Below, piece by piece: positions 52,577 to 61,765 of a stretch of DNA of 64,000 nucleotides. The stretch is taken from NCBI RefSeq assembly GCF_000302595.1, contig NZ_JH947128.1, positions 576,543 through 640,542 on the forward strand, read 5' to 3'. The translations under genes and the position numbers were made by a program. The first letter of the stretch is position 1. Each line of letters opens with the position of its first letter. The notes beneath the pieces are model-generated. The model was given only the letters and a program-made list of their open reading frames with translations. It had not been told where the DNA came from and ran no database searches. This DNA is from Pedobacter arcticus A12 (lineage in GTDB: Bacteria; Bacteroidota; Bacteroidia; Sphingobacteriales; Sphingobacteriaceae).

Positions 52577-52978
52577 TTTGTCCACGCAAGGTCTTTCGCA
52601 GAAGACCCGTTTGCGAAGAACCATTTTCCTATAAACTTATCCACTGAGGCTAGTAATATTCCTGTACAATACCTTTTCAAAAAAGACCTTTATTTTTAAA
52701 ATTTTGTCCACGCAAGGTCTTGTCCACGCAAGGTCTTTCGCAGAAGACCCTGCGTTTGCGCAGAGCCATTTCCCTATAAAACTTATCCACTGGGGCTAGT
52801 AATATTCCTGTACAATACCTTTCAAAAAAGACCTTTATTTTTAAAATTTTGTCCACGCAAGGTCTTTCGCAGAAGACCCTGCGTTTGCGAAGAATCATGT
52901 TCCTATAAACTTATCCACTGAGGCTAGTAATATTCCTGTACAATACCTTTCAAAAAAGATCTTTATTTTTAAAATTCA
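52577..52978. repeat. Three tandem ~128-bp repeats in an 872-bp gap
   Basis: Units begin near 52577, 52718 and 52847 and each reads TTTTGTCCACGCAAGGTCT, a palindrome GGTCTTTCGCAGAAGACC, CTGCGTTTGCG, then CTATAAACTTATCCACTGAG, GCTAGTAATATTCCTGTACA and an AT tail. Unit 2 carries an extra 15-bp duplication of TGTCCACGCAAGGTCT. A partial relative of the hairpin part lies at 52491-52527. The TTATCCACT in each unit (52637, 52783, 52911) resembles a DnaA box. The rest of 52247-53118 has no gene apart from the pyrH promoter; the open frames within 52451-52898 on both strands are made only of the repeats. Confidence 0.8.
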
Positions 52979-53009
52979 CATTCGATTTAACAACCAACAA
53001 TAATTTTCA

Positions 53010-53017
53010 TATTTTTG
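53010..53017 (+). promoter_or_regulatory. -7 element upstream of pyrH
   Basis: TATTTTTG matches TAnnTTTG. Transcription would begin near 53024, giving a leader of about 95 bases to ATG 53119. The -33 box is not evident. Confidence 0.45.
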
Positions 53018-53118
53018 ACAAAATTCCCTAAACTGAGATGTATAAGCATTGATATCTTTAAACAACACAAGACGAAGCCTAAGCATTTCATCCAATCCAA
53101 AAAATTTTAGCTGAAAAC

Positions 53119-53823
53119 ATGAAGTACAAGAGAATCCTTTTAAAATTAAGCGGCGAATCCTTAATGGGCGAACAATCTTACGGGATTGACAATGCTAGAG
53201 TGCTACAATATGCACAACAGATTAAGGCAATTCAGCTATTGGGAGTAGAAGTGGCGGTAGTCGTTGGAGGCGGAAACATTTTTAGAGGTTTAAGTGCCGA
53301 GAAATCTGGCATGGACAGAGCCCAAGCAGATTATATGGGAATGTTAGCAACCGTGATCAACTCTATGGCTTTGCAAAATGCGCTAGAAACTTTAGGGGTT
53401 TACACGCGATTGTTATCCGCTATTAAAATGGAGCAGATTTGCGAACCTTACGTTCGTAGAAGAGCGATGCGTCATTTAGAGAAAGGCCGTGTGGTAATTT
53501 TTGGAGCTGGAACTGGCAATCCATATTTCACTACAGATTCTGCCGCAGCGCTAAGAGCAATTGAAATTAAAGCGGATGTAGTTTTAAAAGGAACTAGAGT
53601 AGATGGTATTTATACCGCCGATCCAGAAAAAGACCCTAACGCTACAAAATTCGATACTTTAAGTTTTGATGAAGTTTACGACAGAGAATTAAACGTAATG
53701 GATATGACAGCTTTCACTTTATGTGATGAGAACAGCTTGCCGATTATTGTTTTTGACATGAACAAAGAAGGTAATTTGATGAAATTAATGCAAGGCGAAG
53801 CCATTGGCACCTTGGTTAAATAA
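53119..53823 (+). CDS. pyrH: UMP kinase
   Basis: 234 residues of the amino-acid-kinase fold. [14 protein letters not shown] at the N-terminus, [13 protein letters not shown] near residue 50, [38 protein letters not shown] near 135 and [18 protein letters not shown] near 163 are diagnostic. It phosphorylates UMP to UDP for nucleic acids and cell-wall sugars. The order pyrH-frr (68 bp apart) is conserved widely in bacteria. Confidence 0.97.
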   Translation: MKYKRILLKLSGESLMGEQSYGIDNARVLQYAQQIKAIQLLGVEVAVVVGGGNIFRGLSAEKSGMDRAQADYMGMLATVINSMALQNALETLGVYTRLLSAIKMEQICEPYVRRRAMRHLEKGRVVIFGAGTGNPYFTTDSAAALRAIEIKADVVLKGTRVDGIYTADPEKDPNATKFDTLSFDEVYDRELNVMDMTAFTLCDENSLPIIVFDMNKEGNLMKLMQGEAIGTLVK

Positions 53824-53891
53824 TAAAAAAGCGTAAAGCAAAAGGCATAAAGCCGAAAGCCCAGTGCTAAACTTATATAAATTAAAGAAGC

Positions 53892-54455
53892 ATGAATGAA
53901 TTTATAAAAATGGAGCTTGAGGATGCTACGGTATCTATGGAAAAAGCAGTTGCCCACACCGATGCCGAGTTTCTAAAAATTAGAGCAGGAAAAGCTAGTC
54001 CGGCCATGTTAGACGGAATTATGGTTGATTATTATGGCGCACCTACTCCGCTAACACAAGTTGCTAACGTAAACACACCAGATGCCCGTACTATTGTAGT
54101 ACAGCCCTGGGAAAAAGCAATGATCAGCCCCATTGAAAAAGGAATTATGGAAGCGAACATTGGTTTAAATCCACAAAATGATGGAATCGTGATCCGTTTA
54201 AATGTTCCACCTTTAACAGAAGAACGCAGAAGAGATTTAGTGAAACGTGTTAAAGAAGAAGCAGAATCTGGGCGTATTGCGATTAGAAATATCAGAAAAA
54301 ACACCAACGAAGGCATTAAAAAGCTAAAGAATGATGGTGCGTCTGAAGATGAGATCAAACTTGGTGAAGCTGAAGTACAAAAGCTGACAGATGGTTTTAT
54401 CTTAAAAGTAGATCATCTTGCCGAAGTGAAAGAAAAAGATGTGATGACCATCTAA
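53892..54455 (+). CDS. frr: Ribosome recycling factor
   Basis: 187 residues. The long three-helix-bundle segments and the short beta domain are seen in FLKIRAGKASPAMLDGIMVDYYGAPTPL, VNTPDARTIVVQPWEKAMI, GLNPQNDGIVIRLNVPPLTEERRRDLVKRVK and the C-terminal VQKLTDGFILKVDHLAEVKEKDVMTI. RRF splits post-termination ribosomes together with EF-G. It follows pyrH and ends before a small hairpin terminator. Confidence 0.97.
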   Translation: MNEFIKMELEDATVSMEKAVAHTDAEFLKIRAGKASPAMLDGIMVDYYGAPTPLTQVANVNTPDARTIVVQPWEKAMISPIEKGIMEANIGLNPQNDGIVIRLNVPPLTEERRRDLVKRVKEEAESGRIAIRNIRKNTNEGIKKLKNDGASEDEIKLGEAEVQKLTDGFILKVDHLAEVKEKDVMTI

Positions 54456-54477
54456 TAGCTTTACAAAATGCTGCTAT

Positions 54478-54504
54478 AGGGAATAGGCTTACAACTTATT
54501 CCCT
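54478..54504 (+). terminator. Terminator after frr
   Basis: AGGGAATA at 54478-54485 and TATTCCCT at 54497-54504 make a perfect 8-bp stem with an 11-base loop, followed by a short T-run. It lies 23 bp after the frr stop. Confidence 0.7.
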
Positions 54505-54664
54505 TTCGCGTTTAATAAAAAGCTGGATCAGTTAATCATCGTTAATAAAATCGAAAACGTTTGAAACACCAATACTTATTAATGTTAACGCGGGATTTTG
54601 TTGGAATATCAATCAAGAATTTAATAACGAGTTTGGTTTTTAATCAATATTAAGAGAAGATATA

Positions 54665-54853
54665 ATGAGCAAGTTTGTTTTAATGGGATTATTCTTTTTC
54701 CCTTTGTTAGTGGCCCTACTAACCGTAAAAGACATTTTCGAAAACAAAACTTTAGAGAATAGCCAAAAATTAATGTGGATTGCTGTAGTGATCTTATTGC
54801 CTTTGGCGGGCGCAATTATCTATTTTTTCTTCGGTAAACGCAAGCAACTTTAA
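54665..54853 (+). CDS. Small PLDc_N-domain membrane protein
   Basis: 62 residues with two membrane helices (FVLMGLFFFPLLVALLTV and LMWIAVVILLPLAGAIIYFFFG). The pattern W-x4-V-x3-P-G/A-x2-IYF-x2-G/R matches the PLDc_N (phospholipase D nuclease N-terminal) family of small membrane proteins. It is expressed on its own and the function is unknown. Length, start and context support a real gene, although its neighbours give no clue. Confidence 0.75.
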   Translation: MSKFVLMGLFFFPLLVALLTVKDIFENKTLENSQKLMWIAVVILLPLAGAIIYFFFGKRKQL

Positions 54854-54980
54854 ATTTAAGTGATCTGCGCTAAATAATTTTCTATAAATACGCAGCCAAG
54901 GCAAACATTATTTCAGCAAATTTGTCTTACTATTTAATATATAATTTATTACTTTGTGTATCAAACACCCCAAATAAAGC

Positions 54981-56912
54981 ATGGAAGTACAGGCGGGCGA
55001 GCTCTTATCAACAATAAATTACCCCTCGGACTTAAGAAAACTGAGTGAAAAACAGTTAGAAGAGGTTTGTAAAGAGCTGAGGCAATATATAATTGATGTG
55101 GTTTCCGTTAATGGAGGTCACTTTGGCGCCAGTTTAGGGGTGGTGGAATTAACGGTTGCGCTTCATTATGTTTTGAACACACCAGATGATCAGTTAGTTT
55201 GGGATGTTGGTCACCAAGCGTATGGTCACAAAATATTAACCGGCAGAAGAGGTGTTTTTCATACCAATAGAATACACAACGGCATTAGTGGTTTCCCAAA
55301 AAGAAGCGAAAGCGAATATGACACCTTTGGCGTAGGGCACTCTTCAACTTCCATTTCTGCAGCATTAGGAATGGCTGTTGCCTCACATTACAAAGGCGAG
55401 ACAGACCGTCAGCATGTTGCTGTAATTGGAGATGGCTCTATGACTGCTGGAATGGCTTTTGAGGCTTTAAACCATGCGGGAATTGAGAATACGAATCTTC
55501 TGGTTATCCTCAACGACAATTGCATGTCGATAGATCCAAATGTTGGCGCACTTAAGGAATATTTGACCGATATCAGCACCAGCAAATCATACAACAGATT
55601 TAGAGACGATGTTTCTGCGGTACTGATGAAAATCTCGGAACTGGGACCCAATGCTCACGAAATTGTTAAAAAAATTGAGAAAAGCATTAAAGGAACTATC
55701 CTTAAAAAAAGCAACTTTTTCGAAGCCTTAAAATTCAGATATTTCGGTCCGATTGATGGTCACGACATCCATCATTTGGTAAAGGTTTTAGAAGACCTTA
55801 AGCATATCCCTGGTCCAAAGCTACTTCATTGTGTTACGGTAAAGGGAAAAGGTTATGCATTGGCCGAAAAAGACCAAACACTTTGGCATGCACCAGGTTT
55901 ATTCGATAAAATAACGGGTGAGATTAAAAAAAGCTTTTCTGACAAACCACAGCCACCTAAATATCAAGATGTTTTTGGCCATACCATTGTGGAGTTGGCA
56001 GAACAGAATGATAAGATTATGGGGGTTACGCCGGCAATGCCTTCTGGCTGCTCCTTAAATATCATGATGAAAGCAATGCCAAACAGGGCTTTCGACGTAG
56101 GTATTGCAGAGCAACATGCGGTTACTTTCTCTGCTGGCTTGGCTACACAAGGCTTAATTCCTTTCTGCAATATTTATTCGAGCTTTATGCAGCGTGGTTT
56201 TGACCAAGTGGTGCATGATGCTGCTATTCAAAAGTTACCCGTAGTTTTCTGTTTAGATAGGGCAGGAATAGCTGGAGCTGATGGGCCAACCCACCACGGC
56301 GCTTATGACATCGCATTCTTTAGGTGCATTCCCAATATGATTGTATCCGCTCCGATGAATGAGGAAGAATTGCGTAACCTGATGTACACTGCTCAGCTAA
56401 AAGATCATGGAGGACCTTTCTCTATCCGTTACCCACGAGGAAAAGGCGTAATGGTAGATTGGAAAAGACCTTTTAATGAAATTGAAGTCGGTAAAGGCAG
56501 AAAAATTAGCGACGGTGAAGATATTGTGATTTTAACAATTGGTCACATCGGGAATGAAGCTGTTAAAGCTTGTTTAGAGATTAATGCGGAAGGCTATCAT
56601 CCAGCGCATTACGATATGAGGTTTGCAAAACCCCTTGACCAAAAATTACTGAAGGATATTTTTTCTAAGTTCGATAAAATTCTGACCATAGAGGACGGTT
56701 GCATACAAGGTGGTTTCGGAAGCGCTGTATTAGAGTTTGCTGCGGATCAACTTTATAAAGGAGAAATCCATCGTTTAGGCATTCCTGATGTGATTGTTGA
56801 ACACGGCGAACAGCAGGAACTTTGGGCCGAATGCGGTTACGATAGCAAAGCCATCATTAAAGAAATCAAAAAAATGGCAGTAGCGAGGGTAACGAAGGGA
56901 ATGGTTGGTTAA
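54981..56912 (+). CDS. dxs: 1-deoxy-D-xylulose-5-phosphate synthase
   Basis: 643 residues. GGHFGASLGVVELTVALHYV and VWDVGHQAYGHKILTGRR near residue 75 carry the substrate and thiamine site. GDGSMTAGMAFEALNHAG near residue 152 is the thiamine-diphosphate motif, followed by NDNCMSIDPNVG. FDVGIAEQHAVTFSAGLA near residue 375 and FCLDRAGIAGADGPTHHGAYD are the transketolase-like parts. It makes DXP from pyruvate and glyceraldehyde-3-phosphate, the first step of the MEP isoprenoid route. Its last 4 bp overlap the stop of the convergent glycosyltransferase gene. Confidence 0.97.
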   Translation: MEVQAGELLSTINYPSDLRKLSEKQLEEVCKELRQYIIDVVSVNGGHFGASLGVVELTVALHYVLNTPDDQLVWDVGHQAYGHKILTGRRGVFHTNRIHNGISGFPKRSESEYDTFGVGHSSTSISAALGMAVASHYKGETDRQHVAVIGDGSMTAGMAFEALNHAGIENTNLLVILNDNCMSIDPNVGALKEYLTDISTSKSYNRFRDDVSAVLMKISELGPNAHEIVKKIEKSIKGTILKKSNFFEALKFRYFGPIDGHDIHHLVKVLEDLKHIPGPKLLHCVTVKGKGYALAEKDQTLWHAPGLFDKITGEIKKSFSDKPQPPKYQDVFGHTIVELAEQNDKIMGVTPAMPSGCSLNIMMKAMPNRAFDVGIAEQHAVTFSAGLATQGLIPFCNIYSSFMQRGFDQVVHDAAIQKLPVVFCLDRAGIAGADGPTHHGAYDIAFFRCIPNMIVSAPMNEEELRNLMYTAQLKDHGGPFSIRYPRGKGVMVDWKRPFNEIEVGKGRKISDGEDIVILTIGHIGNEAVKACLEINAEGYHPAHYDMRFAKPLDQKLLKDIFSKFDKILTIEDGCIQGGFGSAVLEFAADQLYKGEIHRLGIPDVIVEHGEQQELWAECGYDSKAIIKEIKKMAVARVTKGMVG

Positions 56913-58171
56913 ACGATTATTTCCAGTAGTTTTTCCGCTATTTTAGTACGAGATAAATAACTAAGATCTCTATCTTCTAATATATTGGACTCGCCTCGTA
57001 AAAAATTGTCGTATTCTTTTTGAAGCACACTAACGATAGACTCAACCTTTCCATCGCAAACATAGCCAGCTTTATTGTTAATTATACTTTCGGCGATATC
57101 GCCATTATCTGTGTTGGGTAATAAAATCGGCTTTCTAAACATCAGATAATCTGCTTGTTTAGATGATATTATTTCTGTTCTGTTACCATATTTTAAATGC
57201 AGAAAAACTGATGCTTTTTCTAGGTGTTCTTGTACTGCTAACGCATCTAATCTTTCCGTCACCTCAACGTAGTTTTGCAAACTAAAATGATGGATTAAAT
57301 TAGGTAAAACCTTATTTGTTGAAGACCCCAGAAACCATACCTTGAAAAAATCGGGACTCAGATGATTGATTTTCTGAAACTCGCTTAAAGCCCGAAAAAA
57401 AACATCATCTTCTAATTGCTCATTGTAGAGTGTACCCAAATAAACAATAGTGAAAATTTCTCTTGGCCTTTTTTCTATCTGTTCTTCTGCAAAATCACTA
57501 CCGTTCTCCAGCACCGATATCTTCCCCTGAAACCTAACCGGAAATTTTCTTTTCAACGACATAGACACCGTGGTAATGGAGCAGGCTTGCTCCAAAAACA
57601 TAAGTTCTCTTCGTCTATTGAAAAACACCGCCATACGATAGATCATTCTGCTTGAGCTTAAGGGAATGTATCCAAAAGTCCATGGGTCTCTATAATCGAG
57701 AATTAACTTTGCATTTAATTTCTTTGCTAGCTGGCTGGCATAATCATATATTCCAAACGGACCACCACATGCAATAACGACATGGTTCTTGTTTTTACTA
57801 ATATTAAGGTCAGATAAATTAAGCTTGCCCGGACTAAAAATATCAGCTCCATAAATTACTTGATGAACCCGATTAAAAACTTTCCATAACTCAGATTGAA
57901 CTGTATTTAAAATGAAAAACGAAAAGCGTTGTAGTAAGTTTAATTCTGGAACTACAACTACTTGGCGACTTTCCAAGATTGTTTCTAAAGGCTTAGGACT
58001 GAATTGATTTGCAAGTCCCACATTTCTTTTAATAGGGTGTTTAAAAGTTATAATCTTTACGGATGCTCCACGCTCAATAAAAGAGAAAATAAAACTCTTA
58101 AAACGAGCATTTGATGTAGTATTAAGATTTAAGTAAGGTAAAATAAAGATAATTTCGTTCTCACTATTCAT
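56909..58171 (-). CDS. Glycosyltransferase, GT4-like GT-B fold
   Basis: 420 residues. The Rossmann halves of a GT-B enzyme are visible: IIFILPYLNLNTTSNARFKSF at the N-terminus, KLILDYRDPWTFGYIPLSS in the centre, FTIVYLGTLYNEQLEDDVFFRAL at the start of the second domain, and HLKYGNRTEIISSKQADYLMFRKPILLPNTDNGDIAESI for the donor site (in blocks shown here in part). The acceptor and sugar are unknown. The start overlaps the Wzi-like gene by one base (TAATG), so it is the last gene of a minus-strand polysaccharide operon. Confidence 0.8.
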   Translation of the reverse strand: MNSENEIIFILPYLNLNTTSNARFKSFIFSFIERGASVKIITFKHPIKRNVGLANQFSPKPLETILESRQVVVVPELNLLQRFSFFILNTVQSELWKVFNRVHQVIYGADIFSPGKLNLSDLNISKNKNHVVIACGGPFGIYDYASQLAKKLNAKLILDYRDPWTFGYIPLSSSRMIYRMAVFFNRRRELMFLEQACSITTVSMSLKRKFPVRFQGKISVLENGSDFAEEQIEKRPREIFTIVYLGTLYNEQLEDDVFFRALSEFQKINHLSPDFFKVWFLGSSTNKVLPNLIHHFSLQNYVEVTERLDALAVQEHLEKASVFLHLKYGNRTEIISSKQADYLMFRKPILLPNTDNGDIAESIINNKAGYVCDGKVESIVSVLQKEYDNFLRGESNILEDRDLSYLSRTKIAEKLLEIIV

Positions 58172-59772
58172 TAAAAATCATCGTATAAGCTCCTAAACGA
58201 GCTTCTTAGCCCAAAAGTAAAATAATTCGTCTTGTCTTTTCCTAAACTGTTATTCTCATTCCTGCTAATTGCCATTGCTTCCAAGCGCAAATTATATTTC
58301 GGATTGATAAGGTAAGATACTTTACCCTTGGCAAAGTATAAATCTGTACCGATACCATTACCTACCTTACTGTCGTAACTCAAGGATCTAGTCTCATAAG
58401 AAAGGAAAATGTTTTTGCCGAAATTTTTGCCAGCCGGGTCTAAACCATAATAAGCGTAAAGCAGTTGTCCGCTAAAATCAAACCGCTTAACACTATAGTT
58501 GAGTAAGCCTAAAAACTCTCTAAAATTTGCCCCAAAGGGATGCGCCAATGGTTGGTTATATTGTGCATAATTGGAAACACGATCAAAGTGTGCATAAGTA
58601 TAAGGTCGAGCGGTATTAAACTCTCCCAAATAATTAAGTCTTTTGATGCCAAACAGGTTGCTCCCCCTAAAACCTAGTTGCAAGGCCCATTTATTTGCCC
58701 AATAACCCTTACCTGCAAAAAACTCTTTAGCGGTAAATTCATCAATCATAAATTGCCCGTACAAGCTCGTATTTTTTAGTACCTCATACTTGGTGTTTAT
58801 ACCCAAACGCATTTTATCAGGAGAGGTTGAGTTTGCCCCTTCAATGGGACGTAGAAAAACAAACGGGTGTATATAGTTAAAATCAAACCCACGTTTCCCT
58901 TCTGGTTCGGCATCTGCCCAAGTAACCGCCTGGAAAAAACCTACAGAAAATTTCTTATTCACGTTCCAATCTAAATAGTGGAATGCTCCCCATTTACCAC
59001 GATCCCCAAGTCTCCGATCAGTAGTGAGCTTTGGCGCCCCTGGATCTAACATGTATGCAAAAACCGTTTGGTACTGCACAGCACCCAAATTGGCCCTCAA
59101 CCTAAAAAAAGAATAGTTTGCAGCAACATCAGAAAGCAACATGGAACGGTAGCCGTCGCCTATAAAGTTCTTATCGTATGCTAAGGTAAAATTGAGGTAT
59201 TTGTTGGCGGTATAAGATAAAATTGCAGTAGTATACGCCCAGTCTTTCACGTTGGTACCAAACTTACCACCGACTTGTCCGGGTACTACCCGGTTTTGGT
59301 CAACAAAGCTCTCCACATATCTTGGAAATACCGCTTGGTTCTCAAAACCGCTGGTGTAAAAAGAAAATTTTTCGCCAACGGTAACACCAACTTGATAACC
59401 TCTTGTATTTAGCCAGGTACTACCTGCTTGCGAATCATGCCCTAACATTAAATCTGGCAGGTAGTCGGCGTAAAAAGTATATTCCTCTTTTTTAATATCA
59501 ATCAAATGTTCGTGTAAAACCTTACGGCGAACCCAAGATCTTCTTAACGTATCAAAACCCAGATTATGAAATGAATCAACCGCAGTTTTTAAAACTGCAT
59601 CATCTCCAAAATAAGGTTTGATTGCACTATGGAAACTGGTCGCATGATCATATACTTCCGGATTAAATTTTTGATAAAAATCAAAAGAATAAGGTAAGTT
59701 TTGATTAGGCGTTTGTGCTTTGGCAAAAGAAAACGCTGCTATTAAAAGCAGTAATAAACCGTATTTTTTCAT
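58171..59772 (-). CDS. Wzi-like outer-membrane capsule-assembly beta-barrel protein
   Basis: 533 residues with a signal peptide of about 19 residues (YGLLLLLIAAFSFAKAQ). Amphipathic strands run through the rest, ending with a C-terminal Phe (SLYDDF), typical of outer-membrane barrels. The Wzi region is seen in FTLAYDKNFIGDGYRSMLLSD and the following NYSFFRLRANLGAVQY. Wzi-type proteins attach or assemble surface polysaccharide at the outer membrane. It stands between the CapD-like dehydratase and the glycosyltransferase. Confidence 0.8.
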   Translation of the reverse strand: MKKYGLLLLLIAAFSFAKAQTPNQNLPYSFDFYQKFNPEVYDHATSFHSAIKPYFGDDAVLKTAVDSFHNLGFDTLRRSWVRRKVLHEHLIDIKKEEYTFYADYLPDLMLGHDSQAGSTWLNTRGYQVGVTVGEKFSFYTSGFENQAVFPRYVESFVDQNRVVPGQVGGKFGTNVKDWAYTTAILSYTANKYLNFTLAYDKNFIGDGYRSMLLSDVAANYSFFRLRANLGAVQYQTVFAYMLDPGAPKLTTDRRLGDRGKWGAFHYLDWNVNKKFSVGFFQAVTWADAEPEGKRGFDFNYIHPFVFLRPIEGANSTSPDKMRLGINTKYEVLKNTSLYGQFMIDEFTAKEFFAGKGYWANKWALQLGFRGSNLFGIKRLNYLGEFNTARPYTYAHFDRVSNYAQYNQPLAHPFGANFREFLGLLNYSVKRFDFSGQLLYAYYGLDPAGKNFGKNIFLSYETRSLSYDSKVGNGIGTDLYFAKGKVSYLINPKYNLRLEAMAISRNENNSLGKDKTNYFTFGLRSSFRSLYDDF

Positions 59773-59778
59773 AAAACT

Positions 59779-61695
59779 TTAAATCGCAATTTTTTGATCC
59801 AATTCCTGGTAAACAGAATTGTTGCTTATAAAGTCTGGCACCAATTGCTTCATTTGTTTCACCACTTCTGTATCTCTGTATTGACATGCCACTTGTAGCA
59901 ATTCATCTACTTGGGTATGCACTTCGTCAAAATTATAGACCATCACTTTAGCAACCATTATTTTATGATGATGTGTAGGTAAGGTATTTTCTAAATCGTT
60001 TAACAATTCCTCGTACAATTTCTCTCCGGGGCGCAGGCCTGTGAATTCTATCTTAATGTCTTGATTGGGGATTAAGCCCGACAAGCGAATCATTTTTTTG
60101 GCTAATTCCACAATTTTAACAGACTTACCCATATCAAAAATAAAAATTTCTCCGCCGTTGCCTAAAGTTCCTGCTTCAAGCACCAATCTACAGGCTTCTG
60201 GAATGGTCATAAAGTAACGTGTAATGTCCGGATGCGTAACGGTTATAGGTCCGCCTTTTTGTATCTGCGCTTTAAATCGAGGAATTACAGAACCATTTGA
60301 GCCTAAAACGTTTCCAAACCTGGTGGTTATGAACTTTGTTTTTAGAAACGATCCGTTCTGCGCTGTTAAGTTATGCTTTTCTATATGATTTGAATAAGAC
60401 TGCACATACATTTCAGAAATTCGTTTGGAGGCGCCCATTACGTTAGTTGGCCTAACGGCTTTATCCGTTGAAACCATGACGAATTTTTCTACGTTATGTT
60501 TAACTGATAAATCTGCAATGTTTCTTGTGCCGCCTACATTGGTACAAATCGCTTCCGACGGATTATTTTCCATCATGGGTACATGTTTATACGCAGCGGC
60601 ATGGTAAACGTAGTGAGGCTTAAAGGTTTCAAACAGGTAGTCCATCCTTGCCCTGTTCTTCACATCCCCAATAAAAGCAATAAAGTTATCGAACAGGTTA
60701 TTGTCCTGTAACTCCAACTGAATTTCATGCAAAGCCGACTCGGCAATATCATTCAAAATAATCAACTGCGGATCAAACTTGGTAAGCTGACGTACAATCT
60801 CACTGCCAATTGACCCAGCAGCGCCAGTAACTAAAACCCTTTTTCCCTTAATTTCAGAAATCAAAATATGGTCTTCCAACTCAATCGCTTCACGCTCTAG
60901 CAGATCTTCAATTTTGACATTCTTGATCTGATTAATCTTAAAAGAACCATTAACCCATGTTTTTAAAGGCGGTACGTTCAAAACTTTTACGTTATTATCT
61001 AAGCAGAGGTCAACAATGCTGTTTTTCCTTTGCGTAGAAATATATTGAGGTGTCAGAATCAGATCTTCAATTTTCTCTAGTTTGATCAAATTCTCCAGTT
61101 CATCCGTATGGTAAATTTTTATCCCATCCACTACCTTCCCTCGCTTACGCGGATCATTATCTACAAAAGCTACCACACTCATGTTTACACTCGGGTCACT
61201 ATCCAAATTTCTTTTGGTAGCTACCCCGGTTTCTCCTACCCCATAAATAATCACCCTGCGTTTATCCAGTTTCAGATTTTTGATGTACATAAAAAAGTAT
61301 TTCACCAAAACACGGTAGGTAATTAACAGCACAAAACTACATAAACCTGTAATCACCACCACTACATTAGAAATGATAGGTTCTCTATTAAAAGACAATA
61401 GAAATAGGTTACAGAGGATAAAAAAGAGATTGCTTACTGATATACTGAATAAGATACGAAAGGAATCCTGCGCACTGGTATACCGAACTATACCAGCATA
61501 GGTTTTAACATTAAAAAAAACAATACAATTGATTCCTAAAAAAATCAATGTATTTCTGCTTAACTCATTAATATCAATTAGTGAAGCATCAAAATTATAT
61601 GACAATAGGTACGACAATGTCAGCGAAAACCCGCAGACTATCAGGTCTATGCAGAATATAAGCCATCTTGGTACAATGTTTATTCTTTTGAACAT
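59779..61695 (-). CDS. Nucleoside-diphosphate-sugar 4,6-dehydratase/epimerase of the CapD/WbpM family
   Basis: 638 residues from ATG 61695; an upstream TTG at 61719 is in frame but less likely. Four N-terminal membrane helices (about residues 10-130) and a CoA-binding-like Rossmann domain (IIYGVGETGVATKRNLDS near 150) precede the extended SDR catalytic domain starting VLVTGAAGSIGSEIVRQL near residue 288. It has the catalytic MVSTDKAVRPTNVMGASKRISE, where Met replaces Tyr in the Tyr-x3-Lys pair as in WbpM. It makes UDP-4-keto-6-deoxy sugars for surface glycans at the inner membrane. It is 6 bp upstream of the Wzi-like gene. Confidence 0.92.
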   Translation of the reverse strand: MFKRINIVPRWLIFCIDLIVCGFSLTLSYLLSYNFDASLIDINELSRNTLIFLGINCIVFFNVKTYAGIVRYTSAQDSFRILFSISVSNLFFILCNLFLLSFNREPIISNVVVVITGLCSFVLLITYRVLVKYFFMYIKNLKLDKRRVIIYGVGETGVATKRNLDSDPSVNMSVVAFVDNDPRKRGKVVDGIKIYHTDELENLIKLEKIEDLILTPQYISTQRKNSIVDLCLDNNVKVLNVPPLKTWVNGSFKINQIKNVKIEDLLEREAIELEDHILISEIKGKRVLVTGAAGSIGSEIVRQLTKFDPQLIILNDIAESALHEIQLELQDNNLFDNFIAFIGDVKNRARMDYLFETFKPHYVYHAAAYKHVPMMENNPSEAICTNVGGTRNIADLSVKHNVEKFVMVSTDKAVRPTNVMGASKRISEMYVQSYSNHIEKHNLTAQNGSFLKTKFITTRFGNVLGSNGSVIPRFKAQIQKGGPITVTHPDITRYFMTIPEACRLVLEAGTLGNGGEIFIFDMGKSVKIVELAKKMIRLSGLIPNQDIKIEFTGLRPGEKLYEELLNDLENTLPTHHHKIMVAKVMVYNFDEVHTQVDELLQVACQYRDTEVVKQMKQLVPDFISNNSVYQELDQKIAI

Positions 61696-61765
61696 AATTA
61701 TAGTTCTTGCTGCCTGCAAATATACTATATAGTTTTGTTTACAGTGAGTTATAAAATAAGTATTG

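Noticed and set aside
52451..52898. Open frames on both strands in the tandem-repeat region
   Set aside because: The translations are simply the repeat units read in frame; they lack any start context and are not protein-like.
52637..52919. Chromosome or plasmid replication origin
   Set aside because: Three DnaA-box-like sites at 128-bp spacing without dnaA, dnaN, a rep gene or an AT-rich unwinding block nearby do not support an origin.
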